Part shown: positions 7,946 to 18,121 of the stretch, piece after piece
Layout: each line of letters opens with the position of its first letter
How positions within the stretch are numbered: position 1 is the stretch's first letter
Assembly: GCF_029962605.1 (NCBI RefSeq)
Contig: NZ_CP124750.1
Coordinates: 2,480,001 to 2,544,000 of the forward strand
From: Serratia sarumanii
Lineage (GTDB): Bacteria > Pseudomonadota > Gammaproteobacteria > Enterobacterales > Enterobacteriaceae
Reading direction: 5' to 3'
Length of the DNA stretch: 64,000 bases
Position numbers and translations under genes: made by a program
The notes under the pieces: model-generated
The model's database searches: none
What the model saw: only the letters and a program-made list of their open reading frames with translations
What the model was told of the DNA's origin: nothing

Positions 7946-10900
7946 TTATACCAACCCGTATTGCTGCGTCAGCAACGAATGCAACAGCGGCCCGAGCGTC
8001 TCCAGCGAAGCCGGCGACAGAATGTCCGCGTGTTCGCAGCGCTGGTGATGGCAGATCAGCCCATCCAGATACGGCGCCCACACGGCGTCGATATCCATCT
8101 CCGGCGGCAGCGTCTGGTCGGCGACAAACAGCGTCGCCGTGCCGTCGAAACGCCGGCTGCGCGCCTGGGACAGAATGCGCACCGCGTCGCGGTAGTTGGC
8201 GACGATGCTGTCGAACATTGCCGCCTTCTCCGCCATCAGCGCCGGATCGCCATGATCTTCCGCCATAAACTCGGCCTGCTCCTGCGCCACCTCTTTCTGC
8301 GCGTCCTCCTCGCTGGGGCCGGTCCAATCCTGGCCTTCCGGCGGATAGGTATCCAGCATGCCGAGGAACGCCACCTCTTCGCCCTGCTGCTGCAGGCGCG
8401 CGGCCATCGAGTGCGCCAGCGTGCCGCCGAGCGAATAGCCCAGCAGGTAGTAAGGCCCCTGTGGCTGCAGGCGGCGCAGATTGGCGAGATGACGATCGAC
8501 CATCTGCTCGATATCCTCGCAGGTGGCGATGGCGCCGTCCGGTCTTGGCGACTGCAGCCCGATGATGGGGTAGCTCCCCGGCAGATAACGGCTCAGCCCC
8601 GAGTACTGCCAGGCGAAACCGGAAGCCGGATGCAGGCAGAACAGCGCCGGGCCTTGGCCGGCCCGCAGCTGCAGGCATTCGCCGACGCCGCGGCTCTCGG
8701 CCGAGTTGGCCGCCTGCGCGTCATCGAGCAGGTGCGCCATCTTCTCCAGGCTGCGGGCGAACATGATCTGCCCGACGCTCAATGGCCGAGGGACGCGGCG
8801 ACGCAGCTCCGCCGCCAGACGCATCGCCAGCAGCGAATGGCCGCCCAGCGCGAAGAAGTCGTCGTCGGCATACACCGTCTCGCGCCCCAACAGTTCCCCG
8901 AACAGCGCCGCCAGCAGGCGTTCGCTGTCGCTCTGCGGCATGCGGCCACTTTGGTGGCTCAGCTGCGGCCGTGGCAACGCCTTGCGATCCAGCTTGCCGC
9001 TGGCGCTGAGCGGGAAGCTGTCGGTCATGACATAGCTGACCGGCATCATGTGCGCCGGCAAACGCTGCTCCAGCGCCTGATGCAGCACGCCGGTATCCAG
9101 CGTCACGCCCGGTTGGGCGATCAGCCAGGCGACCAGTTGGCGCATATCGGCGCCGCCAAGCCCCGTCGCGCCCTCGCCCAGCTCGATGGCGTGCACCGCC
9201 GCTTGCGCTACCCCCGGCTGCGCCAGCAGCGCCTGCTCGATTTCCCCCAGCTCGATGCGCTGGCCGCGGATCTTCAGCTGATCGTCGCTGCGCCCTAAAT
9301 ACTCGACGCTGCCGTCTTCCAGCCAGCGGGCGATATCGCCGGTGCGATACATGCGCGCGCCGTTGCCGGCGGGATCGGCGACAAACCGCTGCGCCGTCAG
9401 CCCCGGCCGATGCAGATAGCCATCGGCCAGCTGAATGCCGCGCAGATAGAGATCGCCGGCGCAGCCGACGGGCACCGGCCGCAGCATGGCGTCGAGAATG
9501 CTCAGCTGGGTGTTCCAGACCGGTTTGCCGATCGGCACGCCGGCGCCGCTCACCGCCGCCAATGCCGCGCCGGACGCCGGTTGGTAGGTGACATCGACCG
9601 CCGCCTCCGTCGGGCCATACAGGTTGTGCAGCGGCGCGGTAACCAACGCCTGATAGCGGGAAGCCAGTTCACACGACAGCGCCTCACCGCTGCAGAACAC
9701 GCGTTTCAGGCTGGCGGCGGCGCGCTGTGGCGCCCGCTCGTTCAGCGCCTCCACCCAGATAGCCAACATGGACGGAACGAAATGCAGCGTGGTCACGCCA
9801 TAGTCGTCGATCAACGTCGTCAGCGCCTGCGGATCGCGGTGCGCCTCCGGCGGCGCCATCACCAGGCGCGCGCCGACCATCAGCGGCCAGAAGAATTCCC
9901 AGACGGAAACGTCGAAGCTGCACGGGGTTTTCTGCAATACCACGTCCTGCGCATCGAGCGCATACTCGTGCTGCATCCAGAACAGGCGGTTGACGATCGC
10001 CCGGTGGTTCACCACCACGCCTTTCGGCCGCCCGGTAGAGCCGGAGGTATACAGCACGTAGGCGGGATAATCGCCGTTCCCCGCCGGCAGACGCGCAGGC
10101 GGTTCACGCCCGCTGTCGTCCAGCGCATCGAACAGCAGCGTCGGCGCCAGCGCGGCAAAGCGGGCATCCAACGCGCTCTCGGTGATAATCAGCCGCGGCT
10201 TGGCGTCCTCCACCATGTAGGCCAGCCGCTCGTCCGGGTAGCCGGTGTCCAGCGGCAGCCAGGCGGCGCCGGTCTGCACAATCGCCGTCAGCGCCAGGCT
10301 GAGGCGCACGGAACGCGGCAACGCCACCGCCACGATATCCCCCGGCTGAATGCCGGCCGCCGTCAGCCGCTCGGCCAGCAGCGCGGCCTGGCGCTGCATG
10401 TCACGGTAGCTGAGGCTGTGCCCGGCATCCTGCAGCGCGATGCGATCCGGCGTGCGCCGCGCTTGATCGGCGATCGCCTGATGCAAGGTGGTGTCCGCCA
10501 CCGCCTGCCCGGTGCGGTTGACCGCCGCGATCAGCGCCTGCTCCTGCGGCGTTTGCAACTGCCAGCGCGGCAGCGGCAAATCCGGTTGGGCGATCCACTG
10601 TTGCAACAGCGCCATCAGCCGCGCGGCGAAGCGCTCAGGCTGCGGCACCGAGGCGCGGTACTCCATCAGCAGGCGCAGACGCTCGCCCGGCAGCACCAGC
10701 AGCGTCAGCGGATAGTGGGTATAGCCTTTGTTGCGGATGGCGTCGCAGCGCAGCGACCCTGCGCCGCCCAGCAGAGCGTCGTTGTCCGGGTAGTTCTCCA
10801 CCACCAACAGCGTATCGAACAGCGTGCCCGCCCCGGCCAGGTGCTGAATTTCCCCCAACCCCAAATCGTCGTGCTCCAGCAGTTCAATTTGCCGGTGCTG

Positions 10901-13900
10901 CAGCTCAGTCAGCTGTTCCGTCAGCGAACGATCGTGCTGCAGACGCACCCGCACCGGCAGCGTGTTGCTGAACAGGCCAACGTGTTCCTCGATCCCTTCT
11001 ATCTGGCCAAAGCGGCCGGAAACCGGCGAGCCGAACACCACGTCCTGCTGGCCGCAACAGCTGGCCAACTGCAATGCCCAAATGCCCTGCATTACGGTAT
11101 TGAGCGTCAACCCGCGTTCGCGACACAGGGTCAGCAAGCGCCTTTCCTCGGCCGGCGGCAGCGTCATCTCCAGCTCGTGTACGCGATCGTCCTGTGCCTC
11201 ACCGAACAGCAACGTCGGCCGCACGTCCTGCAGCGTCTGGCACCAGAGGCGGCGCGAAGCTTCGGCATCCCGCGCGGTCAGGCGGCGCACGATATCGGCA
11301 TAGTTCGAACGCAGCGGCGGCAACGCCTGCTCGCCTTCACGCAGAGCCAGCATCAGATCGTTGAGCACCACCGGCGTCGACCAGCCGTCGACGATCAGGT
11401 GATGCGCGTTAAGGAACAGCGTGTAGCGTTCGCTATCCCCGTGTTTGACCAACAATGCATGCAGCATCGCGCCCGGCTGGTTGAACAGATCGCGCTGCAG
11501 TTCCTGCTGCTCCAGCCGGTGCAGTGCCTGCACCTCCTGTTCTTCGGCCAGCGGCGGCAGCGCGTGGCTGTCCAGCGGCCAATGGCTTTCCTGCGGGATC
11601 AGCTGCAGCGGCTCGCCCTCGCGGTTGAATCGGGCGGCCAGCTGCGGATGGCGGCGGATCACCGCATTCAGCGCCTGCTGAAGTTGATGCGCGTCCAGTT
11701 CGCCGCAGAGGCTCAGGCGCGTCAGCGAGTTGTAGCTGCCGCCCTGCTGCGCCGTCTGCGCATGGAACAGCAGGCCGTGTTGCAGCGGCAACAGCGGCAG
11801 CGCCGCGGCTAACGGCCCGCACTCCCGCTCCCAGGCGCGCACCGCTTCATCATCGACGCCCGGCTGGGCGATTTCGGCCGCCACCAACGTCGCCGCCGCG
11901 CGTTCGGGATGCCGTTCGGCAAACTCGCACAGTGAACGCACGGCGTGCTCGATGCCGCTGTGCAGCTGCGCAATGTCGCTCTCGCTGAAAATTCCCTCCA
12001 GCCAGCTCCAGTTAATCGCCAGGCAGGCGCCGTCGCGCCGCTCCTCGACAAAGATATTCACTTCCAGCCCGTAAGACGGCGCCTGCTGCGCATCCTGCGC
12101 CACGGCGAAGGCGTCGCGGAAGCGGGTCTGGCTGCGCTGCGGCGTCCAGTGCGCCTCATCCTGGCTGAAACGCCCAAGGTAGTTGAATAAAATCTCCGGG
12201 GCGTTGCGCTGCGCCAGCGCCGCCAGATCGTCACGCTGCGGATGCAGATAACGCAGCTGGCCATAGCCGACGCCGCGATCGGCCACCGCGCGCGTCGCCC
12301 GTTTCACCGCGCGCACCGCCTCATTATGCTCGGCGTCATGCAGTTCGATGCGCAGCGGGTACTCCGCCGTCAGCCAGCCGACGGTGCGTGCCAGATCGAG
12401 GCCGTCATCCAGTTCGGCGCGGCCGTGCGACTCCAGAGAGAAACGCAGCGAAGCGGCCTGGAAACGGCGGCGGCATGCCTGAGCCAGCGCGCACAGCATG
12501 ATCTCTTCAACCTGGGCGCGATAGTTCTGCGGCAATGTGCCGAGCAGCGCGGCGGTCAGCCGGCTGTCGAGCAGCGTGCGCCGTTCGCTCACCGAGGCGA
12601 TGCGATCGGTCTGCGGTTCCAGCGCGCGCCGCCCCAAACGCGGCACGCCGTCCGCCAGCATCTGCTGCCAGAACGGCAGCTCGGCTTCGCGGCGTTCGAC
12701 GTCGGCCCGTAAACGCGCGGACCATTCATAGAGCGAGGTTTCCTCCGGCGGCAGCGTGATCGGCTGCCCCTGCATGGCGCTGTCGGCCACTTGCCGCAGC
12801 TCGTCGAGCAGGATGCGCCAGGAAACGCCGTCAACCACCAGGTGGTGGATCGCCAGCACCAGCCCCAGGCTCTGCCCGTCACGCTGCAACAGGATCGCCT
12901 GCATCATGGCACCGGCCGCCGGATCGAGCTGCTCGAGTGCGGCATCAAACGCCTGTTCCGCCGCTAGCTCCAGTTCGCCGGATACGGTCTGAACCTGCAT
13001 GAACTCAGCGGTAGCGGCTTCCTCGACCACCAACTGGCCGTCGCGGATCCTGGCGCTCAGCGCCGGGTGCGCCGCGCGCAGCTGTGCCAACGCATAACGC
13101 AGCTGTTCCGGTTGCAGTTCGGCGGGCACACGCAGGAAAACGCCGTGCGCGAAGCGGCGATGCATATCGCCCGTCTCGGCGAACCAGTGCAGGATCGGCA
13201 GCCCGTCGATCAGGCCTTGTCGCACGCTGCGTGCGGTCTGAGAGCCAACGGCCAGCGGCTGCATCGCCTGCGCCATGCGCGCGGGGGTGTGCAGCGCGAA
13301 GATCTCGCGCGGCCGCAGCAGATAGCCTTTGCGCCGCAGGGCGGTGCCCAGCCCCATCGCCGAGATGCTGTCGCCGCCGAGCGCGAAGAAATCGTCGTCT
13401 GCGCCGACGCGCTCCATTCCCAACAGTTGGGCCATCGCGCGGCAAATCAGCCTTTCCTGCTCGGTGGCCGGTTCGCGAATGCTTTGCGCCAGCGTTTCCT
13501 GCGGTTTGGGCAGCGCCTGGCGGTCAATCTTGCCGTTGACGTTCAGCGGCAGCTCCGGCATTACCACCAGGATCGCCGGCACCATATAATCCGGCAGACG
13601 CTGCGCCAGCTGCCCCAGCAGCTCGCTTTGCAGCGCCGGCGAGGCGCGACGCGCGTCATCCTGCACCGAACAGTAGCCAATCAGGCGATAGGTGGCGCCG
13701 ATCGGTTCGGCGATCACTACCGCTCGCCCCACGTCCGGCAAGGCGGCCAAGGCGCTTTCCACCTCACCCAGCTCGACGCGGAAGCCGCGCACCTTGATTT
13801 GGTGATCGGTCCGGCCAATGAATACCAGCTGGCCCTCCGCGCTCCAGCGCATCAGGTCGCCGCTGCGGTACATCACCTCGCCTTCGGCGAACGGGTTGGC

Positions 13901-16456
13901 GACAAATCGCGCCGCCGTCAGATCCGGGCGGCGCAGGTAACCGCGCGCGATGCCCTTGCCGGAAATGTACAGCTCACCCGCCGCGCCGATCGGCACCGGC
14001 TGCAGGCGGCTGTCGAGCAACCAGACTGAGGTATTGGCGAGGGGACGGCCGATCACCGGCTGGTCTGCGGCTGTGACCGGCGCGCCGAGGGTATCGACGG
14101 TGTATTCGGACGGGCCGTAATAGTTGTGGATCTCCACCTCCGGATGCTGCTGCATCAGGTTCCACAGCGTCGGCGTCGCCGCCTCGCCGCCGATCATCAC
14201 GAACGACGGCAGCGGGAACTGCCCTTTCAGCAGACCGCAGTCCACCAGTTGCGAGAAGAACGACGGCGTGATGTCCAGCAGATCGATCGGCGTCTGCTGG
14301 GTCTGTTCCAACAGCGCCCAGGGGTCGCGGCGCAGCTCCTCATCGAAGATAACCAGTTCGCTGCCCATCATCATGCAGAACAGCGGTTCCCAGGAGGAGT
14401 CGAAAGAGAACGAGGCGGTATGGCCGGCGCGCAAGCGGCGCGCGTGGCGGGCCTCGAATTTTTCGATCGCCGGGCCGAACAGAGAAGCCTGGTGCGACAG
14501 GAACAGGTTCAGCAGCCCGCGGTGCGTGGACATCACGCCCTTGGGTTTGCCGGTCGAGCCTGAGGTGTAAATCATGTAGGCGAGATGCGCCTCGTTCAGG
14601 GGCACACGCCGTTCGTCGTCCGTTATCGGCGTGGCCGCGGCGGCCGCGCAGCGCGCCAGGCACGGGGTGTCGTCCAGGCACAATACCTGCGGCAGATCCG
14701 GCATGTTGGCCCGCGTGTCACTGTGGGTCAGCAACATCACCGGCCGCGCGTCGTCGCACATCAACGCCAGACGTTCACGCGGATAGTCCAGATCGAGCGG
14801 CATATAGGCCGCGCCGCTGGCCAGCACGCCGAACAGCGCGACCAGCGTGTCCACCGAGCGTGGAATGCCGATGGCGACCACGTCTTCGGCGCCGATGCCG
14901 CTTTCGATCAGCACTCGCCCCAGCTGCATCACCCGTTCGGAGAGCTGCCGGTAGCTGAGGCGCACGTCGCCGCAGGACACCGCCAACGCCTCGGGCTGAC
15001 GCTCAACCTGGCGCTGGAACGCATCCATGATCGAAACCATGCTCGCCGGCGGCGTCAGCTCAGCGCCGCGCCCCCAGGCCGCGAGTTGTCTGAGTTCCCC
15101 CTCGCCGATCAACGCCAGTTGACCGTTCGGCTGGTGCGGCTGCCGCGCCAACTGCTGCAGCCAATGGCCGATGCGTTCCGCGTGGTGCTGCAAGGTGCGC
15201 GGCGAGTATTTGGCCGGGTTGGCGACCAAAGACAGCGTCAATACGCCGCTTCGAAAACCGATCTCGAACTCCAGGTCGTCGACCGGCCCCATCGCCAGCG
15301 TATGGGTGGTGGCCGCCTGACCGTCGAACGACAAGGCGCTGTGGTAGACCTTGACGTTGACCACCGGCCCGTACAGTTCCTGATGGCCGCCGACCAGGCC
15401 GAGATCGCGTTTGATCTGCTCCGCCTCATAGCGTTGATGGCGGCGCGCCTGCTTGATCTGCGCCACGGTGGCCAGGCAGACATCCGCCAGCGACATCTCC
15501 GGCGTCACGTTCAGCAGCAGCGGCAGCACGTTGACCACCGGGCCGACCGCCGCCAGCGCCTGCGATCCCATCCGGCGCATGAAAGGAAAACCGACTGAGA
15601 AGCGGGTTTCGCCGCTCATTCGCGCCAGGTACAGCGCCAGCGCCGCCGTGACGATATCGGCCGGCTGCAGCGACTGCAGCGCGCCATCGCGCAGCGCTTC
15701 GTCAAACAGCGATTCCGGCAGCACCAGCGCCTGTTTGAGCGGCCGGGCGCCCGCCTCAACCTCCCGACTCTCCGTCGATAATGACAGCGGCGACGGCAAA
15801 TCGCGCAGATGCTGGCGCCAGAATTCGGCCGCCCGCTCACGTGCGGGCGAGGTTTGCCATTGCTGAAACTCTTCCACCACCTTGCCGAACGGGGTAAACG
15901 GCGAGGCCGCCGGCGCCAGCCCGTGGCGCAGCGCGCGATAAATATCGGCGATCCGACGGGTGATGGCTTCGAAGCTGAAGCCGTCCAGGGTCAAATGATG
16001 AAAGCGCTGATACCAGAACCAGCGATCGGCGCTGACGCGGATCACCGCATGGCGATAGAGCGGCCGCTCGCCGTCCGCCGGCAGATCCTGCGCCAGATCG
16101 TCGTTCATCAGCGCCAGCGCCGCCTGTTCGGCGTCCGGCCGCGCGCTGAAATCGAACCACTCCGGCGCCTGCACGCGCGCAGGATCGGCGTTCAGCGGCA
16201 AACGCTGCACCGGCTGGCCGTCCTGCGCCTCAAAGAACTGCGCCTGAACCGTATCCGCTTCGGCCAGCCCCTGACGGATCGCGCGCTCCAGCGCCGAGCG
16301 GTCGATAGCGCCGTGCAGTTCGGTGTAGTGCGCCACCGCGAAGCCGTTGCGCCGCAGCGCGATTTGGTCGGCGATCCAGATCCCCGGTTGCGCCGCAACC
16401 AGCGGATAATCCCGATACTCGACCTGAGTATCCGGCAAAGAAAGCGTTTCTGACAT
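7946..16456 (-). CDS. Two-module NRPS for a catecholate siderophore (DHB-D-cationic residue-L-Ser)
   Basis: A 2836-residue nonribosomal peptide synthetase starting at ATG 16456 with an AGGAAAAGGA ribosome site. Domains by motif: C (HHLTLDGFSF, about 153); A (IYTSGSTGKPKG, about 632); PCP (FFALGGDSIS, about 1030); E (HHLVVDGVSWRIL, about 1205, and FNYLGRF); C (HHLIVDGWST, about 1685); A (LYTSGSTGRPKG, about 2137); PCP (FFALGGHSLL, about 2535); TE (GYSLGG, about 2673). The second A domain reads DVWHFSLVDK, the EntF serine code. The first has acidic pocket residues (Glu at 239, Asp at 278 and 331 in GrsA numbering), so a basic amino acid such as Lys, Arg or Orn is expected; the E domain makes it D. 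This is the CbsF/VabF architecture. The dihydroxybenzoate starter must come from genes elsewhere. Confidence 0.93.
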   Translation of the reverse strand: MSETLSLPDTQVEYRDYPLVAAQPGIWIADQIALRRNGFAVAHYTELHGAIDRSALERAIRQGLAEADTVQAQFFEAQDGQPVQRLPLNADPARVQAPEWFDFSARPDAEQAALALMNDDLAQDLPADGERPLYRHAVIRVSADRWFWYQRFHHLTLDGFSFEAITRRIADIYRALRHGLAPAASPFTPFGKVVEEFQQWQTSPARERAAEFWRQHLRDLPSPLSLSTESREVEAGARPLKQALVLPESLFDEALRDGALQSLQPADIVTAALALYLARMSGETRFSVGFPFMRRMGSQALAAVGPVVNVLPLLLNVTPEMSLADVCLATVAQIKQARRHQRYEAEQIKRDLGLVGGHQELYGPVVNVKVYHSALSFDGQAATTHTLAMGPVDDLEFEIGFRSGVLTLSLVANPAKYSPRTLQHHAERIGHWLQQLARQPHQPNGQLALIGEGELRQLAAWGRGAELTPPASMVSIMDAFQRQVERQPEALAVSCGDVRLSYRQLSERVMQLGRVLIESGIGAEDVVAIGIPRSVDTLVALFGVLASGAAYMPLDLDYPRERLALMCDDARPVMLLTHSDTRANMPDLPQVLCLDDTPCLARCAAAAATPITDDERRVPLNEAHLAYMIYTSGSTGKPKGVMSTHRGLLNLFLSHQASLFGPAIEKFEARHARRLRAGHTASFSFDSSWEPLFCMMMGSELVIFDEELRRDPWALLEQTQQTPIDLLDITPSFFSQLVDCGLLKGQFPLPSFVMIGGEAATPTLWNLMQQHPEVEIHNYYGPSEYTVDTLGAPVTAADQPVIGRPLANTSVWLLDSRLQPVPIGAAGELYISGKGIARGYLRRPDLTAARFVANPFAEGEVMYRSGDLMRWSAEGQLVFIGRTDHQIKVRGFRVELGEVESALAALPDVGRAVVIAEPIGATYRLIGYCSVQDDARRASPALQSELLGQLAQRLPDYMVPAILVVMPELPLNVNGKIDRQALPKPQETLAQSIREPATEQERLICRAMAQLLGMERVGADDDFFALGGDSISAMGLGTALRRKGYLLRPREIFALHTPARMAQAMQPLAVGSQTARSVRQGLIDGLPILHWFAETGDMHRRFAHGVFLRVPAELQPEQLRYALAQLRAAHPALSARIRDGQLVVEEAATAEFMQVQTVSGELELAAEQAFDAALEQLDPAAGAMMQAILLQRDGQSLGLVLAIHHLVVDGVSWRILLDELRQVADSAMQGQPITLPPEETSLYEWSARLRADVERREAELPFWQQMLADGVPRLGRRALEPQTDRIASVSERRTLLDSRLTAALLGTLPQNYRAQVEEIMLCALAQACRRRFQAASLRFSLESHGRAELDDGLDLARTVGWLTAEYPLRIELHDAEHNEAVRAVKRATRAVADRGVGYGQLRYLHPQRDDLAALAQRNAPEILFNYLGRFSQDEAHWTPQRSQTRFRDAFAVAQDAQQAPSYGLEVNIFVEERRDGACLAINWSWLEGIFSESDIAQLHSGIEHAVRSLCEFAERHPERAAATLVAAEIAQPGVDDEAVRAWERECGPLAAALPLLPLQHGLLFHAQTAQQGGSYNSLTRLSLCGELDAHQLQQALNAVIRRHPQLAARFNREGEPLQLIPQESHWPLDSHALPPLAEEQEVQALHRLEQQELQRDLFNQPGAMLHALLVKHGDSERYTLFLNAHHLIVDGWSTPVVLNDLMLALREGEQALPPLRSNYADIVRRLTARDAEASRRLWCQTLQDVRPTLLFGEAQDDRVHELEMTLPPAEERRLLTLCRERGLTLNTVMQGIWALQLASCCGQQDVVFGSPVSGRFGQIEGIEEHVGLFSNTLPVRVRLQHDRSLTEQLTELQHRQIELLEHDDLGLGEIQHLAGAGTLFDTLLVVENYPDNDALLGGAGSLRCDAIRNKGYTHYPLTLLVLPGERLRLLMEYRASVPQPERFAARLMALLQQWIAQPDLPLPRWQLQTPQEQALIAAVNRTGQAVADTTLHQAIADQARRTPDRIALQDAGHSLSYRDMQRQAALLAERLTAAGIQPGDIVAVALPRSVRLSLALTAIVQTGAAWLPLDTGYPDERLAYMVEDAKPRLIITESALDARFAALAPTLLFDALDDSGREPPARLPAGNGDYPAYVLYTSGSTGRPKGVVVNHRAIVNRLFWMQHEYALDAQDVVLQKTPCSFDVSVWEFFWPLMVGARLVMAPPEAHRDPQALTTLIDDYGVTTLHFVPSMLAIWVEALNERAPQRAAASLKRVFCSGEALSCELASRYQALVTAPLHNLYGPTEAAVDVTYQPASGAALAAVSGAGVPIGKPVWNTQLSILDAMLRPVPVGCAGDLYLRGIQLADGYLHRPGLTAQRFVADPAGNGARMYRTGDIARWLEDGSVEYLGRSDDQLKIRGQRIELGEIEQALLAQPGVAQAAVHAIELGEGATGLGGADMRQLVAWLIAQPGVTLDTGVLHQALEQRLPAHMMPVSYVMTDSFPLSASGKLDRKALPRPQLSHQSGRMPQSDSERLLAALFGELLGRETVYADDDFFALGGHSLLAMRLAAELRRRVPRPLSVGQIMFARSLEKMAHLLDDAQAANSAESRGVGECLQLRAGQGPALFCLHPASGFAWQYSGLSRYLPGSYPIIGLQSPRPDGAIATCEDIEQMVDRHLANLRRLQPQGPYYLLGYSLGGTLAHSMAARLQQQGEEVAFLGMLDTYPPEGQDWTGPSEEDAQKEVAQEQAEFMAEDHGDPALMAEKAAMFDSIVANYRDAVRILSQARSRRFDGTATLFVADQTLPPEMDIDAVWAPYLDGLICHHQRCEHADILSPASLETLGPLLHSLLTQQYGLV

Positions 16457-16507
16457 GGTGTCTGTCCTTTTCCTCAAACGGAATGTATCGATGTGGCTGT
16501 CTGGCGC

Positions 16508-16738
16508 TTAACGCGCCGCATCCGCCGCTTTCAAGGCCGCCGGCCGCATGTCCTGCCAGTGCGTTTCGATGTAGTCGATGCATTCGCCGCGCGACGCCGG
16601 CCCCATCAGCACGCGCCACCCCTGCGGCGCGTCGGCAAACTGCGGCCACAGCGAATACTGCTGCTGCGCGTTGACCAAAACGGTGAAACGGAGGCTTTCG
16701 TCATCGAACGGGTTTTGTTGTTCCTGAGTCATTTTCAT
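16508..16738 (-). CDS. MbtH-like NRPS partner protein
   Basis: A 76-residue MbtH protein with the family pattern: NPFDDESLRFTVLVNAQQQYSLWP, then FADAPQGWRVL and the invariant Trp-rich end CIDYIETHWQDMRP. MbtH proteins bind and activate adenylation domains, so this one should act on the NRPS encoded 51 bp downstream, as YbdZ does on EntF. The start is ATG 16738 with ACAGG upstream; an alternative ATG two codons in would make little difference. It lies between the esterase and the NRPS. Confidence 0.95.
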   Translation of the reverse strand: MKMTQEQQNPFDDESLRFTVLVNAQQQYSLWPQFADAPQGWRVLMGPASRGECIDYIETHWQDMRPAALKAADAAR

Positions 16739-16762
16739 TACCTGTCTGTCAAAATGTGTGGG

Positions 16763-18070
16763 TTATTCCATCCCGGAAAGCAGCTGGCGTACGCCGTCCA
16801 CCAGGCCGCCGCGCCAGCAGAGCGCGTCATGTCCGCCGGAAAACACGCGGTAGTCGGCGCGGTGCCCCGCCGCCGTCAGCGCCTCGTGCATCTGGCGATT
16901 GACGAATTCGATATCCGCCTCCCGATCGCCGGCCTGTTGGATCACGTTGAGCGCTGGCGCCGCCGCGTCGCGTTGCCGAACCTGGCGTATCAGCCAGCCT
17001 TCCTCCAGTTCGTGGCGTTTTTCGAATTGGGTAACGAATTGCACCGTAGGCCACCAGAAGGAGCCGGACTGGCTCAGCACGTGGCCGAAGCGCGCCGGCC
17101 AATGCAGGCCGGCATATAACGCCGCCAGCCCGCCGTAGCTCTGGCCGGCGACGACGGTGCGCGCCCCTTCCTCGCTGAACGCTTCGCGCTTCTGCGCCTG
17201 CGGCAACAGCTCATCGATGATTGCCTGCCAGAAGGCGGCGTTGCAGGGCAGCTCGTTTTCCCGGTGTTCGCCGTCGATCGCATCGATCAGCAGCCAGCAT
17301 GCGGGCGGCAGCCGCCCTGTTGCGGTTTCGTTCTCGATCACCGGCAGCAGCGCGTGCCTTTCGATCCAGTTTTGGCCGTCGAGCAATAACACCAGCGGGC
17401 GATTCGCTTTCACCGCCGCGTCGCCGCTGGCATACAGCCAGACGCGCCGCTGCGTGCCGAGCCGTTCGCTGTGCCACTGAAAACGCTGTAGCCGCGCCTC
17501 GTCCAGCGGCCGATCGGCGGCCTGCCAGGCGCTTTGGTCGTCAGCATCCGGCCCCTGGGCCAGGGAAACCGGGCGCGGACGATGCGAAGGCCCCAGCGAG
17601 AGGCGATTCAACGGATCGGCGATCGCCAGTGGAAACAGCGAAATCCACCAGGCGCGCTGCTGGCGATCGCGCAGCGTTTCATCGTCGCTGAAGACGGGAG
17701 GAAGATCCCGGTCTGTGACGGGGAGCAGGCTGTAGCTGCCGCGCCAGCGGCGATCGATAACGGCCGCGCCGTACCAAACGTCGGTGCCGGGCAGCCTGGT
17801 CAGGCTGCTGGGGGACGTGCTGTGGTGATCGGTTATGCCGTTGATATCGGCATAAACGCGGCGAATCGGCGAGCGCCGCTCATCGCCGGCAGGATCGCGC
17901 CATAGCCAGGTCATTTTGACGTGGCGGTCATCGTGCGGCTCGACGATGGGCGTGCCGTGAGAGGCCACCTTCTGCCACCACTCGGGCTGCCCCGCCGCCT
18001 CTTCACGCAGCCACTGCGCCGCCAATCCCTCATGACCGTTGCCTGGCCTCTTTTCCGGCAAAAACTCCAT
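16763..18070 (-). CDS. fes: Fes-like siderophore esterase
   Basis: A 435-residue enterochelin-esterase-type alpha/beta hydrolase. The N-terminal Fes domain is clear (WWQKVASHGTPIVE, VKMTWLWRDPAG, DVWYGAAVIDRRWRGSYSLLPV, about residues 25-120). The catalytic part has the nucleophile motif VVAGQSYGGLAALYAGLHWP near residue 310 and a C-terminal SGGHDALCWRGGL carrying the likely catalytic His. It should hydrolyse ester bonds of the imported ferric siderophore in the cytoplasm. That fits a product joined through serine esters more than a monomer with no ester. The start ATG 18070 has AAGGGGCG upstream; longer readings run into the Fur-box promoter. It is the first gene of the minus-strand operon. 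Confidence 0.92.
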   Translation of the reverse strand: MEFLPEKRPGNGHEGLAAQWLREEAAGQPEWWQKVASHGTPIVEPHDDRHVKMTWLWRDPAGDERRSPIRRVYADINGITDHHSTSPSSLTRLPGTDVWYGAAVIDRRWRGSYSLLPVTDRDLPPVFSDDETLRDRQQRAWWISLFPLAIADPLNRLSLGPSHRPRPVSLAQGPDADDQSAWQAADRPLDEARLQRFQWHSERLGTQRRVWLYASGDAAVKANRPLVLLLDGQNWIERHALLPVIENETATGRLPPACWLLIDAIDGEHRENELPCNAAFWQAIIDELLPQAQKREAFSEEGARTVVAGQSYGGLAALYAGLHWPARFGHVLSQSGSFWWPTVQFVTQFEKRHELEEGWLIRQVRQRDAAAPALNVIQQAGDREADIEFVNRQMHEALTAAGHRADYRVFSGGHDALCWRGGLVDGVRQLLSGME

Positions 18071-18121
18071 AGCGCCCCTTACATAACATGAGTGATTTTT
18101 ACAAAACCTGACAATCGTATT

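Noticed and set aside
9410..11812. 800-codon + strand frame inside the NRPS gene
   Set aside because: Arg/Gln/His-rich composition without motifs, fully antisense to conserved NRPS domains. The same applies to the + strand frames at 13067-14029 and 14585-15598.
7946..16456. Enterobactin synthetase EntF
   Set aside because: EntF has one C-A-PCP-TE module of about 1300 residues; this protein has an extra module with epimerase and an acidic A-domain pocket.
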